From Sulfuricella denitrificans skB26 (lineage in GTDB: Bacteria; Pseudomonadota; Gammaproteobacteria; Burkholderiales; Sulfuricellaceae), in the NCBI RefSeq assembly GCF_000297055.2, contig NC_022357.1, forward strand, positions 868,001 to 932,000: 64,000 nt of DNA, in the 5' to 3' direction. Both the position numbers and the translations under genes were made by a program. The notes under the pieces are model-generated. The model was not told the DNA's origin. It made no database searches and saw only the letters and a program-made list of their open reading frames with translations. How positions within the stretch are numbered: the first letter of the stretch is position 1; every line of letters starts with the position of its first letter. Of this stretch, positions 36,985-46,941 are shown piece after piece.

Positions 36985-39018
36985 ATGGTGAATGTCTTGG
37001 GTGAAAACCCTTTTCTCGGCACGTCGCAGATGGGCCGGTTCGTGGTACGCCTGTCGGATATGGCGCTGATCAAGGCGGATGACAGCTTTCTGGGGGCGTT
37101 CGGCGTCAGCCGCGATGAATCCATCGGCAGTGATGTAGGTAACATGCTGGACGCCAAGGCGCTGACGAAAATTGTCGCTGCCGCGCGCAATACTTCTACC
37201 ACCGCCCGTATTTCGTTGAATATTGACCACCGCGATGGGCGCAGGGTGCCGCTGGAAGTGGTGGCCTGCATTGACGATACGCTCGAAGGCGAAGTGCTGC
37301 GCTGCTTCGCCCTGCTTATGACGCAGAACCACGAAGAATTTCAGCACCGCCGTTTCCTTGCCTCTGCGATAGAAGTTTCCAGCCAGGCGATAGTCATCGC
37401 TAATAATTTGCGTGAAATTGTTTACGTCAACCCGGCATTTACCCAGATCACCGGCTATGATTCCGGCGAAGTGCTGGGTAAGGATCTCTGCGAGATACCG
37501 GCCCTGGAAACTGACGAGCTGGCGATCGCCATGTTGCGCCAGGGGATTGCCGCAGGCCGCCCGGTGCAGACCGAGCTGCTGAGCCGTGACAAGGATGGCA
37601 CCTCCTACTGGGTGGATCTTTCGGTCGTGCCGGTGAAGGATGATCACGGCGCAATCGGGCACTTCATTGCCACGGCCCACGATATCACCCAGCGCAAGCA
37701 AGTCGAGGCGGAGATGTGCCGTCTGGCGCAGGAGGACCATCTCACCGGTTTGTCCAATCGCCGTGCCTCCGAAGAACTCCTGGAACGGGAGTGGAATCGT
37801 GCGCGGCGCGGGAAGGGTACTTTTGCCATTGCCATTGCCGATATCGACCGTTTCAAGCTGGTCAACGACCAGTACGGCCATCAGGTCGGCGATCTGGTGT
37901 TGCAGCATGTCGCCAAGACCATGGAGCAAGCCCTGCGCAGCGGCGACTGGGTCGGTCGCTGGGGCGGGGAGGAATTTCTGATCTGCTTCCACGGGGTGGA
38001 TAATTTTGGCGCGCTGATTGCCGCTGAACGGCTACGCAAACTGATCAAGTCCAGTCCGCTTAAAACCGCTCAGGGAGAGCAGCCGCTCACTATGAGTATT
38101 GGCGTGTCGCAATATCAGCCTGAGTTCGATGATATCGACACGATGCTGGCTCAGTCTGATAGCCTGCTTTACGAGGCTAAGCAGACCGGGCGTGACAAGG
38201 TGCTTTGCTATGGCTGTTCCGATACGCGTATGGAAAGCGTTATCTGGGAAGGGTCGCAGGTGCAGCGCGCGTTGCACGAAGGGCGGTTGATTCCCGCCTA
38301 CCAGGCGATCGTCGATCTGAAAAACCGTACCATCGTCGCCGACGAGGCCCTGGCGCGAATCCGTGCCAAGGACAACACGCTGGTGGAAGCAAAGAACTTT
38401 ATCGAGGCCGCAGAAGCGCTGCACCTGGTGGCGTCGGTAGACCAGTCAATCTCATCCAGCGCGATCGCGCGCTGTTCGCACGCGGTGCTGCAGAAAAGCG
38501 CCATCGCTGGACACAAGCACTTTATCAACCTGTCGCAACAGTTTCTCGCCAACGGCGAACAGGTCGGAGCATTTCTTGCGCGCGCCCAGGAGTATTGCGA
38601 AATGTGCGGCGACACTGCAGGCACGGCAAAGCCGGTGGTGATCGAGATCACCGAACGTCAGGGCGGCGACATCATGCTGCTCAAGAAAAATCTCAAGCCG
38701 TTGACCGACTTCGGCTTCAAGCTGGCGCTGGACGACTTCGGCAGCGGCTATTCGTCGTTCCGCTACCTGGCCGAGTTGCCGGTGGATTACCTCAAGATCG
38801 AAGGCTGGATGGTGGGTCGGATCACCAGCGACAAGCGCACTCGCCTGCTGGTGGAAACCCTGGTCGGCACGGCGCAGAAATTAAGCATCACTTCGATCGC
38901 CGAGTGCGTCGAGAACGAGGAAACCGCTCAGATGCTCTACGACATGGGCGTAGACTGGGCGCAAGGCTACCATTTCGCCCATCCCATGCCGGCTGTGGAG
39001 ATGACTGCAGCACACTGA
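36985..39018 (+). CDS. PAS-GGDEF-EAL c-di-GMP protein
   Basis: A 677-residue soluble protein. Residues 1-115 look like a diverged PAS domain, and a clear PAS lies at about 120-245 (SQAIVIANNLREIVYVNPAF, ending HDITQRKQ). The GGDEF domain has an intact RWGGEEFLI and an RSGD inhibitory site five residues upstream. The EAL domain has DEALARI, INLSQQF, IEITERQ, LDDFGSGYSS, AECVENEE and AQGYHF; the usual KID is KIE. Both synthesis and hydrolysis of c-di-GMP are therefore conceivable. GTG 36940 was rejected because GGAGG sits 5 bases before ATG 36985. It lies between cysS and convergent dnaJ. Confidence 0.92.
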   Translation: MVNVLGENPFLGTSQMGRFVVRLSDMALIKADDSFLGAFGVSRDESIGSDVGNMLDAKALTKIVAAARNTSTTARISLNIDHRDGRRVPLEVVACIDDTLEGEVLRCFALLMTQNHEEFQHRRFLASAIEVSSQAIVIANNLREIVYVNPAFTQITGYDSGEVLGKDLCEIPALETDELAIAMLRQGIAAGRPVQTELLSRDKDGTSYWVDLSVVPVKDDHGAIGHFIATAHDITQRKQVEAEMCRLAQEDHLTGLSNRRASEELLEREWNRARRGKGTFAIAIADIDRFKLVNDQYGHQVGDLVLQHVAKTMEQALRSGDWVGRWGGEEFLICFHGVDNFGALIAAERLRKLIKSSPLKTAQGEQPLTMSIGVSQYQPEFDDIDTMLAQSDSLLYEAKQTGRDKVLCYGCSDTRMESVIWEGSQVQRALHEGRLIPAYQAIVDLKNRTIVADEALARIRAKDNTLVEAKNFIEAAEALHLVASVDQSISSSAIARCSHAVLQKSAIAGHKHFINLSQQFLANGEQVGAFLARAQEYCEMCGDTAGTAKPVVIEITERQGGDIMLLKKNLKPLTDFGFKLALDDFGSGYSSFRYLAELPVDYLKIEGWMVGRITSDKRTRLLVETLVGTAQKLSITSIAECVENEETAQMLYDMGVDWAQGYHFAHPMPAVEMTAAH

Positions 39019-39042
39019 AACGCAATCGGCTCGATCAATCCG

Positions 39043-40173
39043 CTACGGCCCGAAGAACTGTTTCATCTTGTCCATCCAGGATTTGGTGCGCGGGTTGTGC
39101 CGGGCGCCATCCTCCTCGTTGAGCGTCTCCAGTTCGCGCAGCAGTTCTTTCTGGCGATCGGTCAGGCTGACCGGCGTTTCCACCACCATGTGGCACATCA
39201 GATCGCCGTGAGCGCTGCTGCGGACCCCTTTGATGCCTTTGCCACGCAGGCGGAATACCTTGCCGGACTGGGTTTCTGCCGGGATCTTGATTTTGGCGTG
39301 GCCGTCCAAGGTCGGGATCTCGATTTCGCCGCCCAGCGCTGCCGTGGTGAAGCTGATCGGCATTTCGCAGTGCAGGTCGTTGTGGTCGCGCTGGAAAACC
39401 GAGTGGGCCTTGATCTGGATGACCACGTACAGGTCGCCCGACGGGCCGCCGTTGACGCCGGCTTCGCCTTCGCCTGAAAGCCTTATACGATCGCCTTCAT
39501 CCACACCGGACGGGATTTTTACCGCCAGGGTTTTGTGCTGTTTGACGCGTCCGCTACCTGAGCAGGTGCCGCAGGGGTTGGCGATCATCTTGCCGCTACC
39601 GTGGCACTTGGGGCAGGCTTGCTGGATCGAGAAGAAACCCTGCTGCATTCGTACCTGGCCGTGACCCGCACAGGTAGTACAGGTTTCCGGTTTGGAACCA
39701 GGCTTGGCGCCGCTGCCGTGGCAGGTGTCGCACTCTGCCATGGTGGGGATGCGGATTTTGGTTTCGGTGCCGCGTGCGGCATCTTCCAGCGAGATTTCCA
39801 GGTTGTAGCGCAGGTCGGCACCGCGGTAGACGTTGGATCGTCCGCCACGGCCACCGCCGGCACCGCCGAAGATGTCTCCGAAGATGTCTCCGAAGGCGTC
39901 GGCGAACCCGCCGCTGAACCCGCCCGCGCCACCCATGCCGGCCTGTTGGTCGACACCGGCATGGCCGTACTGGTCGTAGGCGGTACGCTTGCTCGGGTCG
40001 GACAGGATTTCGTAAGCCTCCTTGGCCTCCTTGAAATGCTCTTCCGCTTTCGGATTGTCCGGGTTGCGATCCGGATGGAACTTCATCGCGAGCTTGCGGT
40101 AGGCCTTCTTGATCTCGTCGTCGTTGGCGTCCTTGTTGACGCCTAGAATTTCGTAAAAGTCGCGTTTGGACAT
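39043..40173 (-). CDS. dnaJ: Chaperone protein DnaJ
   Basis: A 376-residue type I Hsp40. The J domain has [11 protein letters not shown] with the HPD tripeptide. A Gly/Phe-rich region, the zinc domain with four CxxCxGxG-type repeats ([32 protein letters not shown]) and the C-terminal substrate domains follow. It stimulates DnaK ATPase. It is downstream of dnaK on the same strand, separated by a 94-base gap that contains a long hairpin. Confidence 0.98.
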   Translation of the reverse strand: MSKRDFYEILGVNKDANDDEIKKAYRKLAMKFHPDRNPDNPKAEEHFKEAKEAYEILSDPSKRTAYDQYGHAGVDQQAGMGGAGGFSGGFADAFGDIFGDIFGGAGGGRGGRSNVYRGADLRYNLEISLEDAARGTETKIRIPTMAECDTCHGSGAKPGSKPETCTTCAGHGQVRMQQGFFSIQQACPKCHGSGKMIANPCGTCSGSGRVKQHKTLAVKIPSGVDEGDRIRLSGEGEAGVNGGPSGDLYVVIQIKAHSVFQRDHNDLHCEMPISFTTAALGGEIEIPTLDGHAKIKIPAETQSGKVFRLRGKGIKGVRSSAHGDLMCHMVVETPVSLTDRQKELLRELETLNEEDGARHNPRTKSWMDKMKQFFGP

Positions 40174-40183
40174 TTAATTTTTC

Positions 40184-40260
40184 ACCACAGAGACACAGAG
40201 GCACAGAGACCATAGAGAAACCGTTCTTCCGGTTTTCTCTATGCCTCTGTGCCTCTGTGG
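40184..40260 (+). repeat. Long hairpin repeat between dnaK and dnaJ
   Basis: CCACAGAGACACAGAGGC at 40184 onward and its complement GCCTCTGTG-CCTCTGTGG ending at 40260 form the base. The inner CATAGAGAAACCG/CGGTTTTCTCTATG extends the stem to over 30 bp with a loop of about 6 bases. The arms contain octamer steps (ACAGAGAC, ACAGAGGC). It lies wholly in the dnaK-dnaJ gap and would be transcribed as a stable stem. Confidence 0.85.
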
Positions 40261-40267
40261 TTAGGCC

Positions 40268-42181
40268 TTACTTCTTCTCGTTTTTGACTTCTTCGAACTC
40301 GGCATCCACCACGTTGTCATCAGCCTCTTTCTTGGCTTCTGCTCCACCTGCTTCGGGTTGCGCCTGTTCGGCATACATCTTTTCGGCCAGCTTGTGGGAA
40401 GCTTCTCCCAGCGCCTTGGTTTTGGCTTCTATGGTGTCCTTGTCGTTGCCCTTGAGCGCTTCCTCGGCTTCTTTCAATGCGGCCTCGATCGCGGTTTTTT
40501 CATCGGCAGTGATCTTGTCGCCGTAGTCGACCAGGGATTTCTTCACCGAGTGCACCATGCCATCGCACTGGTTGCGGGCGTTGACCAGCTCCAGCGTTTT
40601 GCGGTCTTCCTCGGCGTGGGAGGCTGCGTCCTGCTCCATGCGGCGGATTTCCTCTTCGGACAGGCCGGAACTGGCCTGAATCTTGATCTTGTTCTCCTTG
40701 CCGGTGGCCTTGTCCTTGGCAGAAACGTGCAGGATACCGTTGGCGTCGATATCGAAAGTGACCTCGATCTGCGGCATGCCGCGTGATGCCGGCGGGATGT
40801 CGGAAAGGTTGAACTGGCCCAGGCTCTTGTTGCCGGAGGCTACGTCGCGCTCACCTTGCAGCACGTGGATGGTCACTGCGCTCTGGTTGTCCTCGGCAGT
40901 AGAAAATACCTGGCTCGCCTTGGTCGGGATGGTGGTGTTCTTCTGGATCAGCTTGGTCATTACGCCGCCCATGGTCTCGATGCCCAGGGACAAAGGCGTC
41001 ACGTCGAGCAGCAGTACGTCCTTGACTTCACCCTGCAACACGCCGCCCTGAATGGCTGCGCCGATGGCGACGGCTTCGTCCGGGTTAACGTCCTTGCGGG
41101 CTTCCTTGCCGAAAATCTCCTTTACCTTCTCTTGCACCTTGGGCATGCGGCTCTGGCCGCCGACCAGGATCACGTCGGCGATGTCTTCGAGCTTCACGCC
41201 AGCGTCCTTGATGGCCATGCGGCAGGGCGCCATGGTGCGCTCGATCAGCTCCTCGACGAGAGACTCGAATTTGGCGCGCGTGACTTTTACGGCCAGGTGT
41301 TTAGGGCCGGACGCGTCGGCAGTGATGTAGGGCAGGTTGACTTCGGTCTGTTGCGAAGAGGACAGCTCGATCTTGGCTTTCTCGGCGGCGTCTTTCAGGC
41401 GTTGCAGGGCGAGCATGTCTTTCTTCAGATCGATGCCGCTTTCCTTCTTGAATTCGTCCACCAGGTAGTCCATCAGACGCTGGTCGAAGTCTTCGCCGCC
41501 GAGGAAGGTGTCGCCGTTGGTGGAGAGCACCTCGAACTGGTGCTCGCCTTCGATTTCAGCAATTTCGATGATGGAAATATCGAAGGTGCCGCCGCCGAGG
41601 TCGAACACTGCAATCTTGCGGTCGCCTTCCTTCTTGTCCATGCCGAAGGCGAGCGCGGCCGCAGTCGGCTCGTTGATGATGCGCTTGACTTCCAGACCGG
41701 CGATGCGGCCGGCGTCCTTGGTGGCTTGGCGCTGGCTGTCGTTGAAGTAGGCCGGCACGGTGATCACGGCTTCGGTGACTTCCTCGCCAAGGTAGTCTTC
41801 GGCGGTCTTTTTCATTTTGCGCAGCACTTCGGCAGAAACCTGTGGCGGCGCCATTTTCTTGTCGCGTGCCTGGACCCAGGCGTCACCGTTGTCAGCTTTA
41901 AGAATCGTGTAGGGCATCAGGTCGATGTCCTTCTGGACTTCCTTTTCCTCGAAACGGCGGCCGATCAGGCGCTTCACAGCGTACAGCGTGTTTTTCGGGT
42001 TGGTGACGGCCTGGCGCTTGGCTGGCGCGCCGCACAGGATTTCGCCGTCTTCGGCATAAGCGACGATGGATGGCGTGGTGCGCGCGCCTTCGGAGTTCTC
42101 GATGACCTTGGACTGGCCGTTTTCCATCACCGCCACGCAAGAGTTGGTGGTGCCCAAGTCAATACCAATGATTTTTCCCAT
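40268..42181 (-). CDS. dnaK: Chaperone protein DnaK (Hsp70)
   Basis: A 637-residue Hsp70. It has the N-terminal [41 protein letters not shown] and [10 protein letters not shown] nucleotide-binding motifs, the [14 protein letters not shown] linker region, and the substrate domain. The acidic C terminus reads [15 protein letters not shown]. It refolds proteins with DnaJ and GrpE. A sigma-32 promoter lies at 42227-42254, so it can be transcribed separately from grpE. Confidence 0.99.
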   Translation of the reverse strand: MGKIIGIDLGTTNSCVAVMENGQSKVIENSEGARTTPSIVAYAEDGEILCGAPAKRQAVTNPKNTLYAVKRLIGRRFEEKEVQKDIDLMPYTILKADNGDAWVQARDKKMAPPQVSAEVLRKMKKTAEDYLGEEVTEAVITVPAYFNDSQRQATKDAGRIAGLEVKRIINEPTAAALAFGMDKKEGDRKIAVFDLGGGTFDISIIEIAEIEGEHQFEVLSTNGDTFLGGEDFDQRLMDYLVDEFKKESGIDLKKDMLALQRLKDAAEKAKIELSSSQQTEVNLPYITADASGPKHLAVKVTRAKFESLVEELIERTMAPCRMAIKDAGVKLEDIADVILVGGQSRMPKVQEKVKEIFGKEARKDVNPDEAVAIGAAIQGGVLQGEVKDVLLLDVTPLSLGIETMGGVMTKLIQKNTTIPTKASQVFSTAEDNQSAVTIHVLQGERDVASGNKSLGQFNLSDIPPASRGMPQIEVTFDIDANGILHVSAKDKATGKENKIKIQASSGLSEEEIRRMEQDAASHAEEDRKTLELVNARNQCDGMVHSVKKSLVDYGDKITADEKTAIEAALKEAEEALKGNDKDTIEAKTKALGEASHKLAEKMYAEQAQPEAGGAEAKKEADDNVVDAEFEEVKNEKK

Positions 42182-42226
42182 GTTTCTTCCTTTGTAACGA
42201 ATGATTAAGAATTAACCTTGTTTCCC

Positions 42227-42254
42227 AGATGGGGTTGCTAGCGTTTATTTCAAG
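42227..42254 (-). promoter_or_regulatory. Sigma-32 heat-shock promoter of dnaK
   Basis: On the minus strand CTTGAAA (42254-42248), a 13-base spacer and CCCCATCT (42234-42227) match the heat-shock consensus exactly. The -35 element overlaps the grpE stop codon (42252-42250). The dnaK start is 46 bases downstream. Confidence 0.9.
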
Positions 42255-42834
42255 ACTCTTTGGCCTTGGCCACCATCACCAGTGCCGGACGCAGTACCCG
42301 GTCGTGCAGCAGATAACCTTTTTGCAGGACGCTGACTACCGTATTGGGCGTGGCGTCGGCTTCCACCATGCTGATGGCCTGGTGCTTGTGGGGATCGAAT
42401 TTTTCGCCGGTCGGGTCGATTTCGCTCAGATTGAATTTCTCGAACACGGCTACCAACTGCTTGAGGGTCAGCTCGACACCACTCTTCATGCTCGCCAGAT
42501 CGGCGGTTTCTACCTTGATGGCGGCTTCCAGACTGTCCTTGACAGCCAGCAGCTCGGATGAGAAACCTTCGACGGCGAATTTGTGGGCGTTGGCGATTTC
42601 CACCTGGGTGCGCTTGCGGATGTTTTCCGCATCAGCTTTGGCGCGCAGCCAGGCATCGTGATGTTCCTGTGCGGCGAGTTCGGCCTGCTTGAGCATTTCT
42701 TCCAGGCTGGGCATGACTTCGGCTGATTCGCCTTGGGCGCCCGCTTGGTAGGCCTCGCTCAGGGATGAAGCTTCGCCGAGATTTTCGAGGAACTCTTCCT
42801 GATCGATTTTGTTTTTCTGATCTTCTGGCTGCAT
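42250..42834 (-). CDS. grpE: Nucleotide exchange factor GrpE
   Basis: A 194-residue protein with a charged N terminus, a long coiled coil ([20 protein letters not shown] then [18 protein letters not shown]) and the C-terminal beta domain ending [15 protein letters not shown]. It releases ADP from DnaK. ATG 42834 follows AGGAGA by 7 bases; the long upstream frame to 43038 is non-coding and contains its promoter. It shares its stop region with the dnaK promoter. Confidence 0.95.
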   Translation of the reverse strand: MQPEDQKNKIDQEEFLENLGEASSLSEAYQAGAQGESAEVMPSLEEMLKQAELAAQEHHDAWLRAKADAENIRKRTQVEIANAHKFAVEGFSSELLAVKDSLEAAIKVETADLASMKSGVELTLKQLVAVFEKFNLSEIDPTGEKFDPHKHQAISMVEADATPNTVVSVLQKGYLLHDRVLRPALVMVAKAKES

Positions 42835-42864
42835 GTGACGTTCTCCTGATGACGATGCAAAACC

Positions 42865-42892
42865 ATATTGGGTGCAATGTTTTGTTTTCAAG
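42865..42892 (-). promoter_or_regulatory. Sigma-32 heat-shock promoter of grpE
   Basis: CTTGAAA (42892-42886 on the minus strand), a 13-base spacer and CCCAATAT (42872-42865), close to the CCCCATNT consensus. It lies 31 bases upstream of the grpE start. Confidence 0.8.
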
Positions 42893-43055
42893 AGAGGGTC
42901 AGTGAGGTTTTTTTTGGCGAATGCCCTGAGAGTCCCGATTTGTCTCGCTACTGGCCTGGTTCGGTTGCAACAGTTGGGGTTATATGGCATTGTTCTGGAA
43001 AATATGCCGTCTGGCGAAAATATACCGATATCTATCAATTAGGTTAGTCTAATAT

Positions 43056-45815
43056 ATGGCTCGTAGTTTTTCGCACTCCAAAATCATCAATTTTTCCCTC
43101 ATTGCGCTGGCCTTCTTCGTCCTGGTGCTCACCGGGGAGGTGGTTTGGGATTCTTATTTAAACTACCGCGCCGTGCGTGATATGAGTCAGGCCAATGCCA
43201 TGACGGATCGCCTGATTGAGGCTGCCGGTATCGAGGCGGTGGAGCGCGGTCTGACTGCCAGCGCACTGGGCAGCCCTGTTCCAGCCTCTCCGGTGATCCT
43301 GAAGAGCATTGCCGGGCTACGCGAAAAAGGCGATGCCAATTGGAATCGGGCGCTCGTTCTGGCACGCGACCTGGCGATACGCGGGAAGCCGGATTCCGAG
43401 TTTGTCGATGCCATCCGTCAGGCAGAGCGCGAACAGGTGAATTTGATACAGGCGCGCAGTCGTGCTGATTCGTGCCTTAAAAGCGATGCCTGTGCCTATA
43501 CCGCAATTGAGTGGCAAAAAGTGATCAGCCAATTCATCGGGGTTTCCTCGCGCTTGCGCGAGGCAGCGTTCCTGCCGGTGGATACGCCACGTCACGTGGC
43601 CCAGCTCAACCTCTCTCTCAAGCGCTGGGTGTGGCTGGCGAGCGAGCATGCCGGGCGCGAGCGCGCCATGCTGGGTTACTACATCAGTGCACGTCTGCCT
43701 CTGCCGCCGGCTGTACTGGACGAGATGAAGGCGAATCGTGGCGTGGTCGATCGCAGTATTTTCGATATCCATGTGGTCGCCGGCTTGAAGAGCACCGATC
43801 CCCGTATCGTTCATGCGGTGAGAGAGATGGAGCAATCCTTCCTTGGCCGCTACGAAGCGGTGCGCCGCCAGGTATATCGGGAGGCCGACAATGGCGGTTA
43901 TTCCCTAAGTGGCACTGAATGGTTCGAGCACTCGACCCAGGCGATCGATTCTATCCTGGCCGTCTCCAGCTCGGTGAGTCTGGTCGCCGATGAGTTCGCG
44001 GCACAGGCCATGCGCGATACCCTGCTGAATATGCTACGCCACGCCCTCATGCTGGCCGTGGCTCTGATATTGGCTATCTGGAGCATGACCAAGGTGCGTC
44101 AGACCGCCAACTCGCTGTTCAAGCAGAAGGAACTCGCCGAGGTGACGCTGCATTCCATCGGCGATGCAGTGATTACCACCGATGGCGCTGCGCGGGTGGA
44201 ATACCTCAATCCGGTGGCCGAGCAACTGACCGGCTGGAAGACGCAGGATGCTTACGGCAAGTTGTTGACCGAAGTGTGTGTACTGATCGATGGCGTGACG
44301 CGCGAATCGGAGCCCAACCCAGTGGAGCGGTGCCTGCGCGAACGCAAGGTGGTCGGGCTGGCGAGCAATGTGGTGCTGGTTGCGCGGGACGGCAAGGAGT
44401 ACATCATCGAGGATTCGGCGGCGCCGATCCGCGACCGGGAAGGCGCTATCATCGGCGCTGTGATGGTGTTCTACGATGTGACGCAGATGCGTCACACGCC
44501 GCATCTGCTGTCCTACCACGCCACCCACGATGCGCTCACCGGCCTGGTTAACCGACGCGAGTTCGAGCGGCGTCTGGCTGAACTGCTGGTGCGTGCCAGG
44601 AATCTCGGGCAGGGACATGCCTTCTGCTACATCGATCTGGATCAGTTCAAAGTGATCAACGATACCTGTGGTCACGCGGTGGGAGACAAGCTGCTGCGCC
44701 AGCTCACCTTTCTGTTGCAGGAAGGCATGCGCGAGTCCGACACCCTGGCGCGCCTGGGCGGGGACGAGTTCGGCGTGCTGCTGGAGAATTGCCCCCTCGA
44801 CCGGGCACTGAAAATCGCGGAAAGCCTGCGCCAGGTAGTAAAGGATTTTCGCTTCAGCTGGGAGGGGCGCCCCTTCGACTTGGGGGCGAGTATTGGTTTG
44901 GTCCTCATCGACGCCGATAGCGTCAGCATCGAGGAACTCATGAGCGAGGCCGACGCCGCCTGCTATGCCGCCAAGGAAAAAGGGCGCAACCGGGTGCAGG
45001 TTTTCCGGCCCGGTAACCTGGAACTGGCTCGGCGCCACGGTGAAATGCAGTGGGTGTCGCGCATTAGCCAGGCACTGGAGGAGAACCGCTTTGTCCTGTA
45101 TTGCCAGAAGATCGCGCCGCTGGACGGAATGCAGGAACGACATTGTGAAATCCTGCTGCGGCTGCTGGACGAGGAAGGCAAGCTGGTGCCGCCGATGGAC
45201 TTCATCCCGGCCGCGGAGCGTTACAACCTGATGCCGGCGGTGGACCGCTGGGTGATTCACCATGGCCTGTCCGCCATCGGGCGGCATCTGCGCGAGCGTC
45301 CGGGACAGCCTGGCGAGGTTTTTTGTATCAATTTGTCCGGCGCTTCACTGGGTGAGGAAAATCTCGAGCAGTTCATCAGTGAACAACTCGCCATGCATCA
45401 GGTGCCACCGCGCCTGATTTGCTTCGAGATCACCGAAACCGCCGCGGTAGCCAATTTAGAGCATGCTGCGGTACTGATCAAAGCACTTAGGGCCGAAGGC
45501 TGCCGCTTTGCCCTGGATGACTTCGGCAGCGGCTTGTCTTCCTTCATGTACCTGAAATTTCTGCCCGTGGATTACCTGAAAATTGATGGCGCGTTCGTCA
45601 AGGATATGGTGGATGATACGGTGGATTACGCCATGGTGCAGGCGATCAATACAGTTGGCCACGTCATGGGGATCAAGACGATTGCCGAGTATGTGGAAAA
45701 TGACGCCATCCTGGAGAAGCTGCGAGAGCTTGGCGTGGATTACGCTCAGGGTTATGGTATTCACAAGCCCTGCCCAATGGAACAGTGTTTGGCAGGGTCT
45801 TGCGATGTGGTCTGA
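43056..45815 (+). CDS. Membrane GGDEF-EAL protein with helical periplasmic sensor
   Basis: A 919-residue protein. A transmembrane helix at about 12-30 is followed by a roughly 290-residue, mostly helical periplasmic region, and a second helix at about 328-345. The periplasmic region resembles nitrate/nitrite-sensing (NIT-like) domains (GDANWNRALVLARDLA). A PAS domain follows (ITTDGAARVEYLNPVAEQLTG). The GGDEF domain has RLGGDEFGVL and an RESD inhibitory site. The EAL domain has CEILLRL, INLSGASL, FEITETAAV, LDDFGSG, LKIDGAFV, AEYVEND and AQGYG. All key residues are present, with EIL for EAL. No clear ribosome site precedes ATG 43056. It is divergent from grpE. Confidence 0.9.
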   Translation: MARSFSHSKIINFSLIALAFFVLVLTGEVVWDSYLNYRAVRDMSQANAMTDRLIEAAGIEAVERGLTASALGSPVPASPVILKSIAGLREKGDANWNRALVLARDLAIRGKPDSEFVDAIRQAEREQVNLIQARSRADSCLKSDACAYTAIEWQKVISQFIGVSSRLREAAFLPVDTPRHVAQLNLSLKRWVWLASEHAGRERAMLGYYISARLPLPPAVLDEMKANRGVVDRSIFDIHVVAGLKSTDPRIVHAVREMEQSFLGRYEAVRRQVYREADNGGYSLSGTEWFEHSTQAIDSILAVSSSVSLVADEFAAQAMRDTLLNMLRHALMLAVALILAIWSMTKVRQTANSLFKQKELAEVTLHSIGDAVITTDGAARVEYLNPVAEQLTGWKTQDAYGKLLTEVCVLIDGVTRESEPNPVERCLRERKVVGLASNVVLVARDGKEYIIEDSAAPIRDREGAIIGAVMVFYDVTQMRHTPHLLSYHATHDALTGLVNRREFERRLAELLVRARNLGQGHAFCYIDLDQFKVINDTCGHAVGDKLLRQLTFLLQEGMRESDTLARLGGDEFGVLLENCPLDRALKIAESLRQVVKDFRFSWEGRPFDLGASIGLVLIDADSVSIEELMSEADAACYAAKEKGRNRVQVFRPGNLELARRHGEMQWVSRISQALEENRFVLYCQKIAPLDGMQERHCEILLRLLDEEGKLVPPMDFIPAAERYNLMPAVDRWVIHHGLSAIGRHLRERPGQPGEVFCINLSGASLGEENLEQFISEQLAMHQVPPRLICFEITETAAVANLEHAAVLIKALRAEGCRFALDDFGSGLSSFMYLKFLPVDYLKIDGAFVKDMVDDTVDYAMVQAINTVGHVMGIKTIAEYVENDAILEKLRELGVDYAQGYGIHKPCPMEQCLAGSCDVV

Positions 45816-45909
45816 AGCAAGTTCCCCGGGTTCATAATTGCTGCGGATATCCGCGTTATGATAATAACGAAGAGAAGAAAAATAAAATAAAAGGAGGGTA
45901 GAGATCGGT

Positions 45910-46941
45910 GTGAATTCTTCGAGAAGGTCTGCCCTCAAGGTGCTGGCAGGCTTGGCAACTTTGCCTTGTCTGCCGCGTGCTTGGGCTGCGGAATCCGGTC
46001 GACCCGTTATTCGTATCAACATTCCCGGGCCCCGTGCTCTGGCTTTCGTGCCGGTCGAGCTTATTCCAGCGCTTGGTATCGACCGCGTTCTTGGCGTCCA
46101 TCTGTCTATCCGATATTTTCCCAGTGGCGTGCGCGCTTTTGAGGATGCTCTGGCTGGGAACGCTAACTTCGCTGCGGTGGGATTTTCCGTTCTGCCGGTG
46201 CTGGCCTCGAAGGGGGAGAAGGTCTTGGCGGTGGTGCCGCTAAGCGGCAAGACGCCACCCTATGCGCTGGTGGTGCGCAAGGATCTGGCCGGCAAGATCA
46301 GGAAAGTCGGCGATCTGAAAGGCCGCAGTATCGGCGTCTCCGCCGGCAGCGTTGCCAGCAAGACTTACCTGAATACTCTGGCAGAGGTCGTGTTGTCCAG
46401 CTATGGGGTGAAGCCGAGCGAGGTGCGCTGGGTACCAAACGCGCAAAATATCGATGCAGTGTACGGTGCTCTGGCCGGACAAGCGGTGGATGCCGTGTTC
46501 TGCGAAGAGCCATTTGTCAGCGAGCTGGTTCGCAGGGGTGCCGGCCGGATACTTCTCGATATGAACACACCCGTGGCCATGGCAAGGATACCCGGCTTAG
46601 CGCACCCACGTTCCGTCGTGGCCGCTTCCGCCGAGTCTGTGCGTGAGAACCCGCAGCGCACCGAGCTGATGGTGCAAATGGTGCAGCGTACTCTGATCTG
46701 GATGCATGCGGCCACCCCTGAAGCCATTGTCGGCAAGCTCGGAGTGGCGAATGAAAATGAGCGGCGTGAACTGATTGCCACACTCGCCAGGGTTCCCGAC
46801 ATATTCAGTTCCGACGGCCGTTTTTCGCGCAAACAGGTCGGAGAAACAGTGAATTTCCTGCGGGCCGCCAGCGTGCCCTTGTCGGTGGGCCTCGATGTTC
46901 ACTCTCTGGTCTCCTACCAGTGGTCGGGGTATAAACTTTGA
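45910..46941 (+). CDS. Periplasmic substrate-binding protein (NMT1/SsuA-like)
   Basis: A 343-residue protein with a twin-arginine-like signal (SSRRSALKVLAGLATLP, cleavage near AWA-AE). The type II binding-protein fold follows: INIPGPRALAFVPVELIPAL, FEDALAGNANFAAVGFSVLPVL, KVGDLKGRSIGVSAGS and AVFCEEPFVSELVRRG. Such proteins usually serve ABC importers for sulfonates or thiamine precursors, but no permease or ATPase is encoded here. GTG 45910 lies 11 bases after GGAGGG. The stop overlaps the start of a membrane GGDEF-EAL protein, which suggests a signalling partner rather than transport. A GCGGATATCCGC palindrome and CGTTAT-GATA-ATAACG lie at 45843-45869. Confidence 0.85.
   Translation: MNSSRRSALKVLAGLATLPCLPRAWAAESGRPVIRINIPGPRALAFVPVELIPALGIDRVLGVHLSIRYFPSGVRAFEDALAGNANFAAVGFSVLPVLASKGEKVLAVVPLSGKTPPYALVVRKDLAGKIRKVGDLKGRSIGVSAGSVASKTYLNTLAEVVLSSYGVKPSEVRWVPNAQNIDAVYGALAGQAVDAVFCEEPFVSELVRRGAGRILLDMNTPVAMARIPGLAHPRSVVAASAESVRENPQRTELMVQMVQRTLIWMHAATPEAIVGKLGVANENERRELIATLARVPDIFSSDGRFSRKQVGETVNFLRAASVPLSVGLDVHSLVSYQWSGYKL

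Noticed and set aside
40856-42208. A 450-codon open frame on the strand opposite dnaK
   Set aside because: It mirrors dnaK codon by codon, has no family motifs, and the dnaK reading is unmistakable. Long antisense frames are expected in GC-rich coding DNA.
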